This document shows, in pieces, positions 17,299 to 25,304 of a stretch of DNA of 50,558 bases. The stretch comes from Streptomyces goshikiensis (lineage in GTDB: Bacteria; Actinomycetota; Actinomycetes; Streptomycetales; Streptomycetaceae). The stretch spans positions 1 to 50,558 of the forward strand of contig NZ_BMVE01000023.1 of NCBI RefSeq assembly GCF_014650555.1, read 5' to 3'. The translations under genes and the position numbers were made by a program. How positions within the stretch are numbered: the first letter of the stretch is position 1; each line of letters starts with the position of its first letter. The notes below the pieces were generated by a model. It did not search any database. It was not told the DNA's origin and saw only the letters and a program-made list of their open reading frames with translations.

Positions 17299-17973
17299 TC
17301 ACGCGGAGGGCACCTTGGGGTGCCCTACATCCTTGGGGTCACTCCCTTGGTTCATCATTTCTGCCTCCTCCCGTGCGCTAAGTAATCGCGGAGATTCCAG
17401 TCCGAATAGATATGCGTCGCTGAGTGGGCACACATCGAACTCTGCACGGAGGGTTCGAAGGATGAATTCAGTCAGTGTGCAGTGGTAGACCGTCCAGGCC
17501 AAGTCATTGCGACTGTAGACGGCGACCGGCCACGCGTCGGGGGCCGCGTCACCTGTGATCCAGCACAAGGTGTCGGCTCCAGCCGTTTCCCCCCAGATCA
17601 CCATGTCCTCGACTCTGTAGATCGCTGCAGCGTCCGGGTCGGTCCACCGATGGGTCAGGGGGGCGGCCAGGGATTCCGGCGAGATGGCGCGGATTCTGTG
17701 TTCGGCGTCCGAAGCCGCGACTAGAGGCGGCCGAACGTTCAGAGACTCCTCGAAGGAACCTCCTCCCAGGCGCTCGATGAAATTCATGTAGTCGACGGGG
17801 AACTGGTGACCATTCACGGCCCTGGCACGACCCCAGTCGACGACGTCGCCGGCAGAGTCTTCCTTGCGGACGACCAGGCCTAGAAGTTCCGACAGAGGGC
17901 CCTCAATTTTTGCGTCATTTGCGGCCACCATTTCACCCAATTGGTCGGGGGTCATTGGCCCGTGTTGTGTCAC
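17299..17973 (-). CDS. SMI1/KNR4 (SUKH) family immunity protein
   Basis: 224 residues from ATG 17973. SUKH signature: WGRARAVNGHQFPVDYMNFI followed by ERLGGGSFEE, the strand-helix-glycine pattern seen in polymorphic-toxin immunity proteins, then DMVIWGETAGADTLCWITGD. The start codon overlaps the stop of the upstream nuclease-toxin remnant by 4 nt (ATGA), the normal toxin-immunity layout. The expected role is to bind and neutralise that toxin's nuclease domain. The gene itself appears intact even though the toxin is not. Confidence 0.8.
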   Translation of the reverse strand: MTQHGPMTPDQLGEMVAANDAKIEGPLSELLGLVVRKEDSAGDVVDWGRARAVNGHQFPVDYMNFIERLGGGSFEESLNVRPPLVAASDAEHRIRAISPESLAAPLTHRWTDPDAAAIYRVEDMVIWGETAGADTLCWITGDAAPDAWPVAVYSRNDLAWTVYHCTLTEFILRTLRAEFDVCPLSDAYLFGLESPRLLSAREEAEMMNQGSDPKDVGHPKVPSA

Positions 17974-18330
17974 TGTTGGCCCGTCTTGCTGTGCATCTCG
18001 TTGAATACGAGCTTGTCGAAGTAGGAGCCATTTCCGCTGTTCGGGTCATACCCGGACGCTTGCATTCGGAAGGCGACTGGCACCACGCGCGGGCCATCGT
18101 AGAGCGGGGTCACGGTGTAGTGGACCACCTGGCCGGATTGGACCGCATCAAAGACGTCCGCCTCCCACTTGGCCATGTTCGAGTGGCGATGCTGCGGAGT
18201 GCTCGTGTCCAGGCGGTCGGAGTTGGCGGTCCTGCTGCAGGTCGCAAGGCTTCCGTAGTCCGTTCCACTGCCCCCGGCCTGCTGGCTATCAAGTGGCATG
18301 TGTTGCGCCAATTACTGGCGGGCGAGTTGT
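17970..18330 (-). pseudogene. C-terminal remnant of a polymorphic DNA/RNA non-specific endonuclease toxin
   Basis: The minus strand reads GGSGTDYGSLATCSRTANSD, then SNMAKWEADVFDAVQSGQVV and YTVTPLYDGPRVVPVAFRM to a stop at 17970-17972. This is the C-terminal half of the NUC-like endonuclease domain used as the warhead of secreted polymorphic toxins. The expected RGHLI catalytic histidine segment is visible only as CHLIASR in another frame near 18290, so a one-base shift splits the domain. No delivery domain exists upstream. The cognate immunity gene follows with a 4-nt overlap. Confidence 0.75.
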
Positions 18331-18536
18331 TGACGCTCGCGGTCGCGGAGACCGCCGCGTCGGGCACGGCCGCGTGCTCGGTCTGGTGATGGTCTACTCG
18401 GCCTCCATGATCAAGGCGCTTGGCGCACCAGCCTGCTCGCGCCGGGCGCGCCCTGCCTGGCATGAGATCAGGGCCTGGTGGTAAGCGGGGAAAATCTAGA
18501 GGAGCGGACGGTCTCGCGCTGCTACGGTCGGGCGCT

Positions 18537-19040
18537 ATGAGCTGGCTTCCCGATGACTTCGTCCATCCCGTCCTGGTACCGCTGCCGGGCGGTGGCCACC
18601 ACTTGCGGCCGATCCGGGAGGCGGACACCCCGCTCGACTATCCGGCTGTGATGGGTTCGCGCGAGAGGCTGTGGACCATCTTCGGCCCGGCCTGGGGCTG
18701 GCCCGCGGCCACCATGACCTACGAGGCCGACCAGGCCGACCTGTTGCGGCACGAGAACGAGATCGCCGCACACCAGTCTTTCAACTACGCGCTGTTCGAT
18801 GCGGCGGAGACAGCTCTGCTCGGCTGTGTCTACATCGACCCGCCGGAGAGGGCCGGAGCGGACGGCGAGATCTCCTGGTGGGTGGTGGACGAGCTGGTGG
18901 ACAGCAAGGTCGAGCAGGCCCTCGACGAGCTGGTGCCGCAGTGGATCGCCGCCGACTGGCCGTTCGTGCAGCCGCGCTTCCTCGGCCGAGAGATCTCCTG
19001 GTCGGACTGGCTCGCCCTGCCGAAGCATCCCGACATGTAA
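18537..19040 (+). CDS. GNAT-like N-acetyltransferase
   Basis: 167 residues from ATG 18537; no strong ribosome binding site, but the protein begins naturally there (MSWLPDDFVHPVLVPLPGGG). The segment HHLRPIREADTPLDYPAVMG is the usual N-terminal RPI/R motif of GNAT proteins; FNYALFDAAETALLGCVYID is the beta4 strand, and the acetyl-CoA end is short. The family is seen often in Streptomyces as single genes. The motif A loop is weak, so it may act on an unusual substrate or be a divergent fold member. Confidence 0.65.
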   Translation: MSWLPDDFVHPVLVPLPGGGHHLRPIREADTPLDYPAVMGSRERLWTIFGPAWGWPAATMTYEADQADLLRHENEIAAHQSFNYALFDAAETALLGCVYIDPPERAGADGEISWWVVDELVDSKVEQALDELVPQWIAADWPFVQPRFLGREISWSDWLALPKHPDM

Positions 19041-19232
19041 GTGGTTGTTGCCCGTACCGACCTCGAAGGCTGTCGATCGAACGGGAGTCTCGATCGGATG
19101 ATTGCGGCGGTTCCGCGCGTGAAAACAGTGCCTCCAGGTAGCTCGGGGTGCGATCCCATTCCGAGTGTTTCCCGGAGGCTCTGTTGTCCTTGTTGTACGT
19201 GCCCGAGCCATGTTGACTTCAACTCGCCCGCC

Positions 19233-19575
19233 ATGGTGTGTGATTGTCTCGCGCACGTGTACGGCAACGCGGCCAACCATCCGGACCGGCTGCGCCGGTA
19301 TCCGTCGGATGTGACGGACGCGGAGTGGGCGGCCGTCCGCCCGTTGCCGCCGGTGCCGGCCTGCTTCCCGGGGCTGGGTGGACGGCCCGAAGGCTACTGC
19401 CACCGGCAGCTGTTGGACGCGATCCGCTACTTGACCGCGGGCGGGATCTCGCGGCGAGCGATGCCCGCGGACTTCCCCATGGGTCCGGGTCTACGACTTC
19501 TTCCGCCGCCGGCGCGAGCACGGGCTGATCGCCGAGTTCCACGACCGGCTGACCTCGCCGACCGGAGGGTCGACT
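19233..19575 (+). pseudogene. IS5/IS4-type transposase remnant
   Basis: From ATG 19233 the frame reads RRYPSDVTDAEWAAVRPLPP, then GGRPEGYCHRQLLDAIRYLT and GGISRRAMPADFP, the N-terminal DUF4096-like domain of IS5-group transposases. A one-base shift near 19482 moves WVRVYDFFRRRREHGLIAEF to another frame and similarity ends at about 19575, before the DDE catalytic part. Terminal inverted repeats were not identified. This is a dead insertion sequence. Confidence 0.8.
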
Positions 19576-20106
19576 GTCAGGACGGACGTGATCTCGGTGC
19601 GCTTTCCGCATCGGGTCCGCTCCAGCATCAGACATCAGCTCCTCACCCATGTACGGGGGCACTGCCTCGCCATCCCTGGCCGCCGCGACAGCGGAACAGC
19701 GGGCCGCTACTCCACTCGCGACAACTGCCACCCGCACGGATGTACGACTTGCCGTCGTGGGAGAGGCCGGCGGTTCGGTCACCTCGCCCTGTGACAGCAG
19801 GGGCCGAGGTTCCGAGACGCTGACCGTGCGGCGGCCGAGGCAGCGTCATCCGAGCCACTTGGTGGGCTTCGAGCGGCTGCGCCCGGACCCGGCTGTGGGG
19901 ACGCGCCGTGTTAGGCGCGCGTTCGGCTGCGGCGGCCGTCAGCTAGGTGTTGGCACCGTGTACCCACTGCGGACTCCATCCCCCATTTCGGCGGTCGTTC
20001 GTCTAGCGAGGCCTGAACTGCGGGAGACGGCTGGAGGACCAGAACTTTCGGTCGGATCATCTAAATGGCGTACCGCGGCACCCATCGCTTCCATCGCGGC
20101 TCGATC
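19576..20106. other. Intergenic debris downstream of the transposase remnant
   Basis: About 530 bp with no supported gene. Open frames on either strand have no ribosome binding site and shadow-like composition. Confidence 0.4.
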
Positions 20107-21657
20107 TCACGGCGCCGATGTTTCGCTGCTCGTCGTACTGCTGCTACGCCATTCGATCGCCTCGGCGACCTCCTTGAACTCGACGAGGTGCTCACCGGCG
20201 CTCCGTTCGAGGACGGCCTTGACCTCTGCGGGCGTGACGCGAAAGAACTCCTTGCGGCTGTTGACCCGGTTGACCCGGCGTGACGCGAACTCCTGATGCA
20301 ACCTTGTTTCGAGGCCGACTGCGTCCTTGCTGAAGATCAGAGCGTGGACATCGAAACGGAAGGGCACAGAGGCGCCGCTCAACTCGTAGATTCGCTCCAG
20401 CGGTTCGAGGCGCCGCGTCATCCCGATCTTGACCATGCTGTCGCCGAAGGCCCCGACGTTGGAGATCACGTACACGTAGCCGGTGCGGATGTTGGCGGCT
20501 CGGGCCTCCACGTCGTCCAAGGCACCCTCGATCTCCGCGAGCCTCGCCGCCATCTCGGCGGCAGCCGCGTGATCGCCCTGGGCCCGCAACCTGTCCAGCG
20601 CGCTCTGGTAGTGGCTCATCTCCTTGTGCAGCTTCTCCCGCTCGCGATCCAGTTCCCGCTGAGCGGTTGCCTCTTCCCGCTCGCGGGCACGGGCCTCGCG
20701 CTGGGCCTGCTTCTCCTCTTCCTTGCGCTGCAGGAAGTCCGCTGTCAGACGCAGCTCCTCCACTCGGGCATCGTGGTAGGCATCAGCGATCCGGATGTCC
20801 ATGGTGGCGCCCAGCTTGGCGATCGTCTCCCGGCTCTTGTAAAGCCGATCGACCAGTGAAGCGAGACGGTGCGGGCGCATGCTGCGAACGGCGTAGTCGG
20901 CCTCGGCGTTGTAGGCGCGGAGCATGAGCTTGGAATAGTCGCGGATCATCTTGGTGCCCTGGCGGGCCGATCCGTTTACGGTCCAGCCGCTGGCGCCGAG
21001 TACGGCCTGCTGCGAGCGGGCGAGTTCCTTGATCTTCGCCTTGATGGTGTCCAGACGGGCCCGGTAGGCCACAGCGTCGTCGAGCGGGTGGCGGTAGGCG
21101 TAGATCCCGATCTGCTGGAGCATCACGGTCTCGTCGGTGGTCACGATCCGCGTGCGCAGATCGTTCAGCTGGTTCTCCGCCTGATAGACCTCGGCGCGGC
21201 GCTTCTCCGTCTCCTTCCGTGCCTTCTCAGTGTCCTTCGCGGCCTGGCGGGCGGCTACCTGACTGTCCTTGGCCGTACGACGTGCCTCGCGCACGATCTC
21301 GTCGGCCTCGTCCACTGCCCGCCGGCGTAGTTCTTCGGCTTCCTGACGGGTCTGCTGCTTCAGCAGCGCCACCGTCGCGGCGTCGGAGCCTTGGGTTCGC
21401 GTGATCCAGTCGCGCAGTTGCTCGGCTTCGCTTCCGCCATCCCCTCGATTGCGGCGGAACCAGCGCTGCCGGCGAGGCACCGGAACCTCTGCTGTAGGAG
21501 CGCGCCCCGGGCCTTCACCGTTCTGCTGGGCTGGAATCCACAGCTGCCAGCCGTCCGGGGGTGGCGGCCAGGATGGGTCCGGTGTCCAGTCCTCTGGGGG
21601 AGTCCAGCCCGTCGGCATCAGCCAGTTCGGTGGCGGATTGAAACGATAGGCACCCAT
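20107..21657 (-). CDS. DUF4041 / T5orf172 (GIY-YIG-like) domain protein
   Basis: 516 residues from ATG 21657. Order: a Pro/Trp-rich N-terminal segment (GWTPPEDWTPDPSWPPPPDG), long charged coiled coil (about 95-180), a middle DUF4041-like region (about 180-290, with YSKLMLRAYNAEADYAVRSM), a second coiled coil (about 310-385), and from residue 392 a T5orf172 domain starting TGYVYVISN with MVKIGMTRR and the conserved Glu in GLETRLHQEF. T5orf172 is a GIY-YIG-type nuclease relative common in phage and plasmid genes. Neighbours are gene remnants. A defence or mobile-element role is likely but unproven. Confidence 0.8.
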   Translation of the reverse strand: MGAYRFNPPPNWLMPTGWTPPEDWTPDPSWPPPPDGWQLWIPAQQNGEGPGRAPTAEVPVPRRQRWFRRNRGDGGSEAEQLRDWITRTQGSDAATVALLKQQTRQEAEELRRRAVDEADEIVREARRTAKDSQVAARQAAKDTEKARKETEKRRAEVYQAENQLNDLRTRIVTTDETVMLQQIGIYAYRHPLDDAVAYRARLDTIKAKIKELARSQQAVLGASGWTVNGSARQGTKMIRDYSKLMLRAYNAEADYAVRSMRPHRLASLVDRLYKSRETIAKLGATMDIRIADAYHDARVEELRLTADFLQRKEEEKQAQREARAREREEATAQRELDREREKLHKEMSHYQSALDRLRAQGDHAAAAEMAARLAEIEGALDDVEARAANIRTGYVYVISNVGAFGDSMVKIGMTRRLEPLERIYELSGASVPFRFDVHALIFSKDAVGLETRLHQEFASRRVNRVNSRKEFFRVTPAEVKAVLERSAGEHLVEFKEVAEAIEWRSSSTTSSETSAP

Positions 21658-22207
21658 ACGCCCCCCAGCGTCAGAGATCGCAGCGATCGTCCGTCAGTCG
21701 GTCCTGCTTGATCATCACGTGAGACCTGTGGGCCGGGCAAGAGTGCCGAGGGCGAGCGCGGGCAGACCGCGCAGCATCAGGTCTTTGGTCACACAGGTGG
21801 GTGTAGCGACCCCGACAGCCGCCCAGACAGGGCCTCGAAGGACAACTCGCCCGTGTGGGCGTCCGGATTCACCGCAGACATCTCTTGAAGCCAGGCGTCA
21901 ATTTGATGTTGAGGCTGGGGCTGTCCCGAAGGGGGATGTGGACATGGCAAGATACGAGGCATGATCATCCGAAAGGCCCATGCCTCGTAGGTCCCCTGGG
22001 CGGCTCCAACACGAGTCGTCTCATCACAGCCGACAGTCCCGCTCCCAGGCAGCGGCTGCGTCCTTCCGGGACTCCGCTGCCTTTGCACCTGAATCTGCAA
22101 GCGGACAGGCGCACCGTGGGGTGCTGATCCCGGCCGAGCTGTATGAGGATTGGGGGCCCCTGGCCTCTCTGTCCAACGGGCACTCGCCTGGCAGCCGAAA
22201 ATCGCTG
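21658..22207. other. Intergenic region with a 10-bp inverted repeat
   Basis: No intact gene. ACGAGGCATG (21954-21963) and CATGCCTCGT (21979-21988) form a perfect stem around 15 nt. The minus strand from about 21930 to 21789 reads HQIDAWLQEMSAVNPDAHTG and ends in a stop, which may be the tail of a lost gene. Confidence 0.4.
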
Positions 22208-22576
22208 ATGTATGTCAAGTGCACCCGGCTGATGCGGGCGAGCCAGTTCAGCCTCTGGGCACGTCTACGAGAGCTGCTCGCCGAGCGCGGGTTGACCATC
22301 TCCACCACCGTCCTCGTCTATCTCTTCCCTGACGGCCCGGAGGCGGAGACCGGTGTCGTTCTGTCGGACGGGGGTCGCGTCTACAGGTTCGACCTCATGT
22401 ACGACCGGATGAGGGAGGAAGGCGACCGCAACGCCTTGATCGAGCACTGGCAGGACATCACCAGCCACTGGCAGACCTACCCTTTCAGTTCCGAGATCGC
22501 AGACGCGTTCATTTGGCGTCCTCCACTCCAGCGTACGTACCTTGACCTTGTCGAGGAGACCCCTCGGGCCAGCTGA
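22208..22576 (+). CDS. Hypothetical protein
   Basis: 122 residues from ATG 22208; an ATG at 22232 would give 114. Natural alpha/beta composition: SQFSLWARLRELLAERGLTI, TVLVYLFPDGPEAETGVVLS, DRNALIEHWQDITSHWQTYP. No domain recognised. The pattern of small, Trp-containing, acidic proteins next to immunity genes is common in toxin-immunity clusters, and it converges on a WapI-like immunity remnant. Confidence 0.55.
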   Translation: MYVKCTRLMRASQFSLWARLRELLAERGLTISTTVLVYLFPDGPEAETGVVLSDGGRVYRFDLMYDRMREEGDRNALIEHWQDITSHWQTYPFSSEIADAFIWRPPLQRTYLDLVEETPRAS

Positions 22577-22619
22577 TCCCGCCTCAACGCGCCCTGCGGC
22601 GCCTGCTCGGCGGCGGGCT

Positions 22620-22960
22620 TGCGGCGGGTGCACGCGGATCACTGCACCGTCGTCACTTCGACTAACGAGGCTGAAGGCCAGGACCGGCTCGACGAACCAC
22701 GTGTCCGGGGACAAGTAGCAGTCGGCATCTGGCCCGGTCACCTTAACCGTCACCGCAGCCACCGCGCGCAGCCAAGCGGACACCTCACGGGCCTCATTGG
22801 TCAGCAGACAAGGATCGGTGAAAGACCAGATGCCCTCCGGAGTCGTCGCAGTGCCACCGACGACCAGCCAGTTGTCATCGTAGGAGTCGCCGCGGACCTC
22901 GGAGAACTGGTACCGCAGCGGGCAGAGCTCGACACTCTTTGCGTGATCACCCAAAAGCAT
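22620..22960 (-). pseudogene. N-terminal part of a WapI-like immunity protein
   Basis: From ATG 22960 the minus strand reads VELCPLRYQFSEVRGDSYDD, NWLVVGGTATTPEGIWSFTD, and EPVLAFSLVSRSDDGAVIRV. This is the conserved first ~115 residues of the family annotated as WapI immunity proteins in Streptomyces. Natural sequence ends near 22620; the frame stays open to 22265 only as a shadow of the opposite gene. So the last ~30 residues are missing or shifted. Confidence 0.6.
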
Positions 22961-23237
22961 TGCCCCAGGGTGTCACGGGCCCTCTCGACGTTGCGTGGTC
23001 CCTCAGACCACGCCGGCACAAACCCATGGGCGAGCTGGGCAAGACGCGCCGTCTGACATCCAACTTGGTCGCTCCGGATCGAGGCCGCGCTGGACTGACT
23101 TCCTTGTCAAGGGGCACCACTGTGCTGTCACGGCCTGTCTGGTCCCTGTCTCAAGTGAACGGGATCGATCCGTAAGTCATCTCGATGAACTGGCCCGGGC
23201 AAAGCTCTGTTGGCGCATGGGTCGGCAGAATGAGCGC

Positions 23238-23657
23238 ATGGGATCGATAGATGCGCCGAGTGCTTCCGATGGCGCTGAGCCTGGTCAGGATGATGTCGTG
23301 GAGGTTGCCTGGCAGCGGCTGCTCCATCGCGAGGACATGGACTTCGAGCTGGTGCGAGCCGCGCATGCTGATCCGCTTCTCCGGCAGCTCCATCCCTCAA
23401 GCAGCCACCACAACCTGCACTTCAGCAGGTGCCCTGGTGACTGGTCCTGGAATGTTCCGTTCGTCATGCATCTTCCTGGCGGGCGCTACCTCGTCGCTGG
23501 GCCGTCCCGTTCCCAGATCGTCGGGGAGGCGGACACCGCCGAGGAAGCCATTGCTCTGGTCGTCGGTGGTCTGCCACCAGGCTGCGGCCCTGCGATCGTC
23601 GGGCGCCGGGAGGAACTCGACCGGCTCGACACGGTCCTGCCGAACCAGATCTTCTGA
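23238..23657 (+). CDS. DUF6193-family protein
   Basis: 139 residues from ATG 23238 (ATG 23217 is possible; neither has a strong ribosome binding site). Conserved style: VAWQRLLHREDMDFELVRAA, PLLRQLHPSSSHHNLHFSRC, SGPSRSQIVGEADTAEEAIA-like segment, then GGLPPGCGPA. The family is labelled natural-product biosynthesis protein in databases without known activity. A longer paralogue lies at 48234-48944. It converges on the cas operon; a perfect palindrome separates them. Confidence 0.7.
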   Translation: MGSIDAPSASDGAEPGQDDVVEVAWQRLLHREDMDFELVRAAHADPLLRQLHPSSSHHNLHFSRCPGDWSWNVPFVMHLPGGRYLVAGPSRSQIVGEADTAEEAIALVVGGLPPGCGPAIVGRREELDRLDTVLPNQIF

Positions 23658-23675
23658 GACGGGACACCACCTCGG

Positions 23676-23715
23676 GAGGCCCCGACTTTTGTCCGCGGAC
23701 AAAAGTCGGGGCCTC
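23676..23715. terminator. Perfect 40-bp palindrome, bidirectional terminator
   Basis: The left 20 bases (GAGGCCCCGACTTTTGTCCG) are the exact reverse complement of the right 20. The stem contains an internal run of four T/A pairs. It lies between the 3' ends of a DUF6193 gene (+) and cas6e (-), 18 and 24 bp from their stops, so it can terminate both. Confidence 0.85.
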
Positions 23716-23739
23716 TCGGCTCCCCGGCTCCTCCGCTCC

Positions 23740-24462
23740 TCAGCGCGTCAGGATCAGCCCGCAGCTGTACGCGCGGGCGTGGCCGAGGCCGTTGGAGAGG
23801 GCCGTCACCAGGGTTTCCGGGTCGGTGACCGTCAGGGAGCCGCGGATCTCCGCGCGGGCGATGCGCAGGCCCTTGTGCGGTGCGGGACTGGAGACAGTGG
23901 GCAATATCCGGACGCCGAGGGTCGCCGGGTCGGCGGTGGCGCCGATCCGGGCCACCCCGCCCTCGCCTGTCGCGGGTTCGTCTTCCGCCTGGAGGCGCCG
24001 TATGAACCAGTTCTTGACGTGGTCGGGGGTGCTGTGGGGGATCCGTTGTCCGCGGGACTTCTCGGAGGCCGGCTTGCCTGTCGGCTTGCTGCGGGTCGGG
24101 TTGACGACCGTACGGAAGCCGAGGACGTCCCCGGCGCGGACCGTGCGGTCGACGGTGATGACGTGCGGCTTGCCGGTGAGCGCGGCGCGCGGGATACGGC
24201 TCCAGTCGCCCGGCACCCGCGACTGCACGACCAGGACGAGGGCCGCCGCCTTGAGGTCCACCGACCACGTGGACAGGACGCCCATCTGGGCGCGGGCGGT
24301 CGGATCGCCGTCCTCGACCCAGCCGCGGAACCCGTTCATGACGGTGCGGTGCATGTCCTGGGCGTCGACGAGGGACTTCGCGACGTACGGGTGGCGGGCG
24401 TCCATTGTCAGGACGGAGTGGGTGGCGACGAAGCGGGCCGCCGTCGTGCGTGGGGTGTTCAC
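23740..24462 (-). CDS. cas6e: Cas6e (CasE), type I-E crRNA-processing endoribonuclease
   Basis: 240 residues from GTG 24462, which overlaps the cas5e stop (GTGA). Cas6e cleaves each repeat of the pre-crRNA and stays on the 3' hairpin as a Cascade subunit. The predicted catalytic His is H38 in AQDMHRTVMNGF, matching the DLHRTLM motif of the family; the C-terminal glycine-rich loop is SNGLGHARAYSCGL. Last gene of the operon; no cas1 or cas2 follows, only a palindromic terminator. Repeats in the window carry the stable GC hairpin expected for its substrate. Confidence 0.9.
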   Translation of the reverse strand: MNTPRTTAARFVATHSVLTMDARHPYVAKSLVDAQDMHRTVMNGFRGWVEDGDPTARAQMGVLSTWSVDLKAAALVLVVQSRVPGDWSRIPRAALTGKPHVITVDRTVRAGDVLGFRTVVNPTRSKPTGKPASEKSRGQRIPHSTPDHVKNWFIRRLQAEDEPATGEGGVARIGATADPATLGVRILPTVSSPAPHKGLRIARAEIRGSLTVTDPETLVTALSNGLGHARAYSCGLILTR

Positions 24463-25304
24463 GGGATGATGTCCCATTCGGTGGCGTCGGCGGAGATGGC
24501 GACTCGGGTACGGGTCTCCCAGCGTGTCCCGTGGGCCCGGCGTGCCGGGTCGAAGGAGACCGGCTGGTCGTTGACGGGGGAGGCCCCGGGGGTTGCCGGG
24601 TCCGCCTGGATCCAGGCCCACGGGCGGCGCCCGGACAACACCGGGCCCTCCCCGTCGGGCAGCAGCCGCTTCGCGGTGAACGCCTCCGCGAGGGGGCCGG
24701 GCAGGATGTCGGCGGCCAGGGTGCCTGAGGGCGGGCAGGACTTGCGCCCCAGCCACAGCAGCTGCTTCGGGTGCTCCAGGGCGTACGCGATCTCCTCCAG
24801 CCATGCCCGATCGGTGTGCTGGAGCCCGGCCAGGAACGCGGCGTCCGAGAGGTACCAGCGCTCGGTGATCAGCGCGCTACGGGAGAGCTCGCCCGAGACC
24901 AGCGCTCCGGATACGGGATCGGTGGCGATCTTCTTGGGCGCTCCGTACCATCCGGCCAGCTCGTGGTGGCCGAAGTGGTCCCCGGTCGCCGCGTCCAGGC
25001 TCGCGGAGACGGCCGCCGCGCGCCGGTGGTCGGTGATGATGTCGCGCGGGCGCAGCGGGTACCGGCCGGCTCCGACGGAGTGGTAGTCCCGTACGGGGGT
25101 CCCGGGATGGTCCGCACGCACCCCGTACTCAAGCGCGGCGAGGTCGTCGATGGGGGCGGTACGGTCCCTGCCGAGGGCTGCCGCGCACAGCCCGATGACC
25201 GCCGACTTGGTGGGCCGGCTGTGGGTGTCCCGGCGGGAGAAGCGGGACACCGCCCCCCAGGACTGCAGGGGAGCGGCGAGCCGGATGAGCAGGACGTGCG
25301 TCAC
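24459..25304 (-). CDS. cas5e: Cas5e (CasD), Cascade subunit
   Basis: 281 residues from ATG 25304. Typical Cas5 opening LIRLAAPLQSWGAVSRFSRR followed by the THSRPTKSAVIGLCAAALG helix, then VRDYHSVGAG and DIITDHRR. Cas5e caps the 5' handle of the crRNA at the foot of Cascade. The stop overlaps cas6e and the start overlaps cas7e by 4 nt each, so translation is coupled along the operon. Somewhat longer than the E. coli protein (224 aa), mainly in the C-terminal half (KSCPPSGTLAADILPGPL region). Confidence 0.93.
   Translation of the reverse strand: MTHVLLIRLAAPLQSWGAVSRFSRRDTHSRPTKSAVIGLCAAALGRDRTAPIDDLAALEYGVRADHPGTPVRDYHSVGAGRYPLRPRDIITDHRRAAAVSASLDAATGDHFGHHELAGWYGAPKKIATDPVSGALVSGELSRSALITERWYLSDAAFLAGLQHTDRAWLEEIAYALEHPKQLLWLGRKSCPPSGTLAADILPGPLAEAFTAKRLLPDGEGPVLSGRRPWAWIQADPATPGASPVNDQPVSFDPARRAHGTRWETRTRVAISADATEWDIIP

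Noticed and set aside
21954..21988. Inverted repeat as an insertion-sequence end
   Set aside because: No matching second end and no transposase between; a terminator or chance hairpin is simpler.
22265..22960. Full 231-residue WapI-like gene
   Set aside because: Only the first ~115 residues look like the family; the rest is antisense to the 22208-22576 gene.
23740..24804. 354-residue version of Cas6e using the full open frame
   Set aside because: The first ~114 residues overlap cas5e and are not protein-like; GTG 24462 gives a coupled 240-residue Cas6e of normal length.
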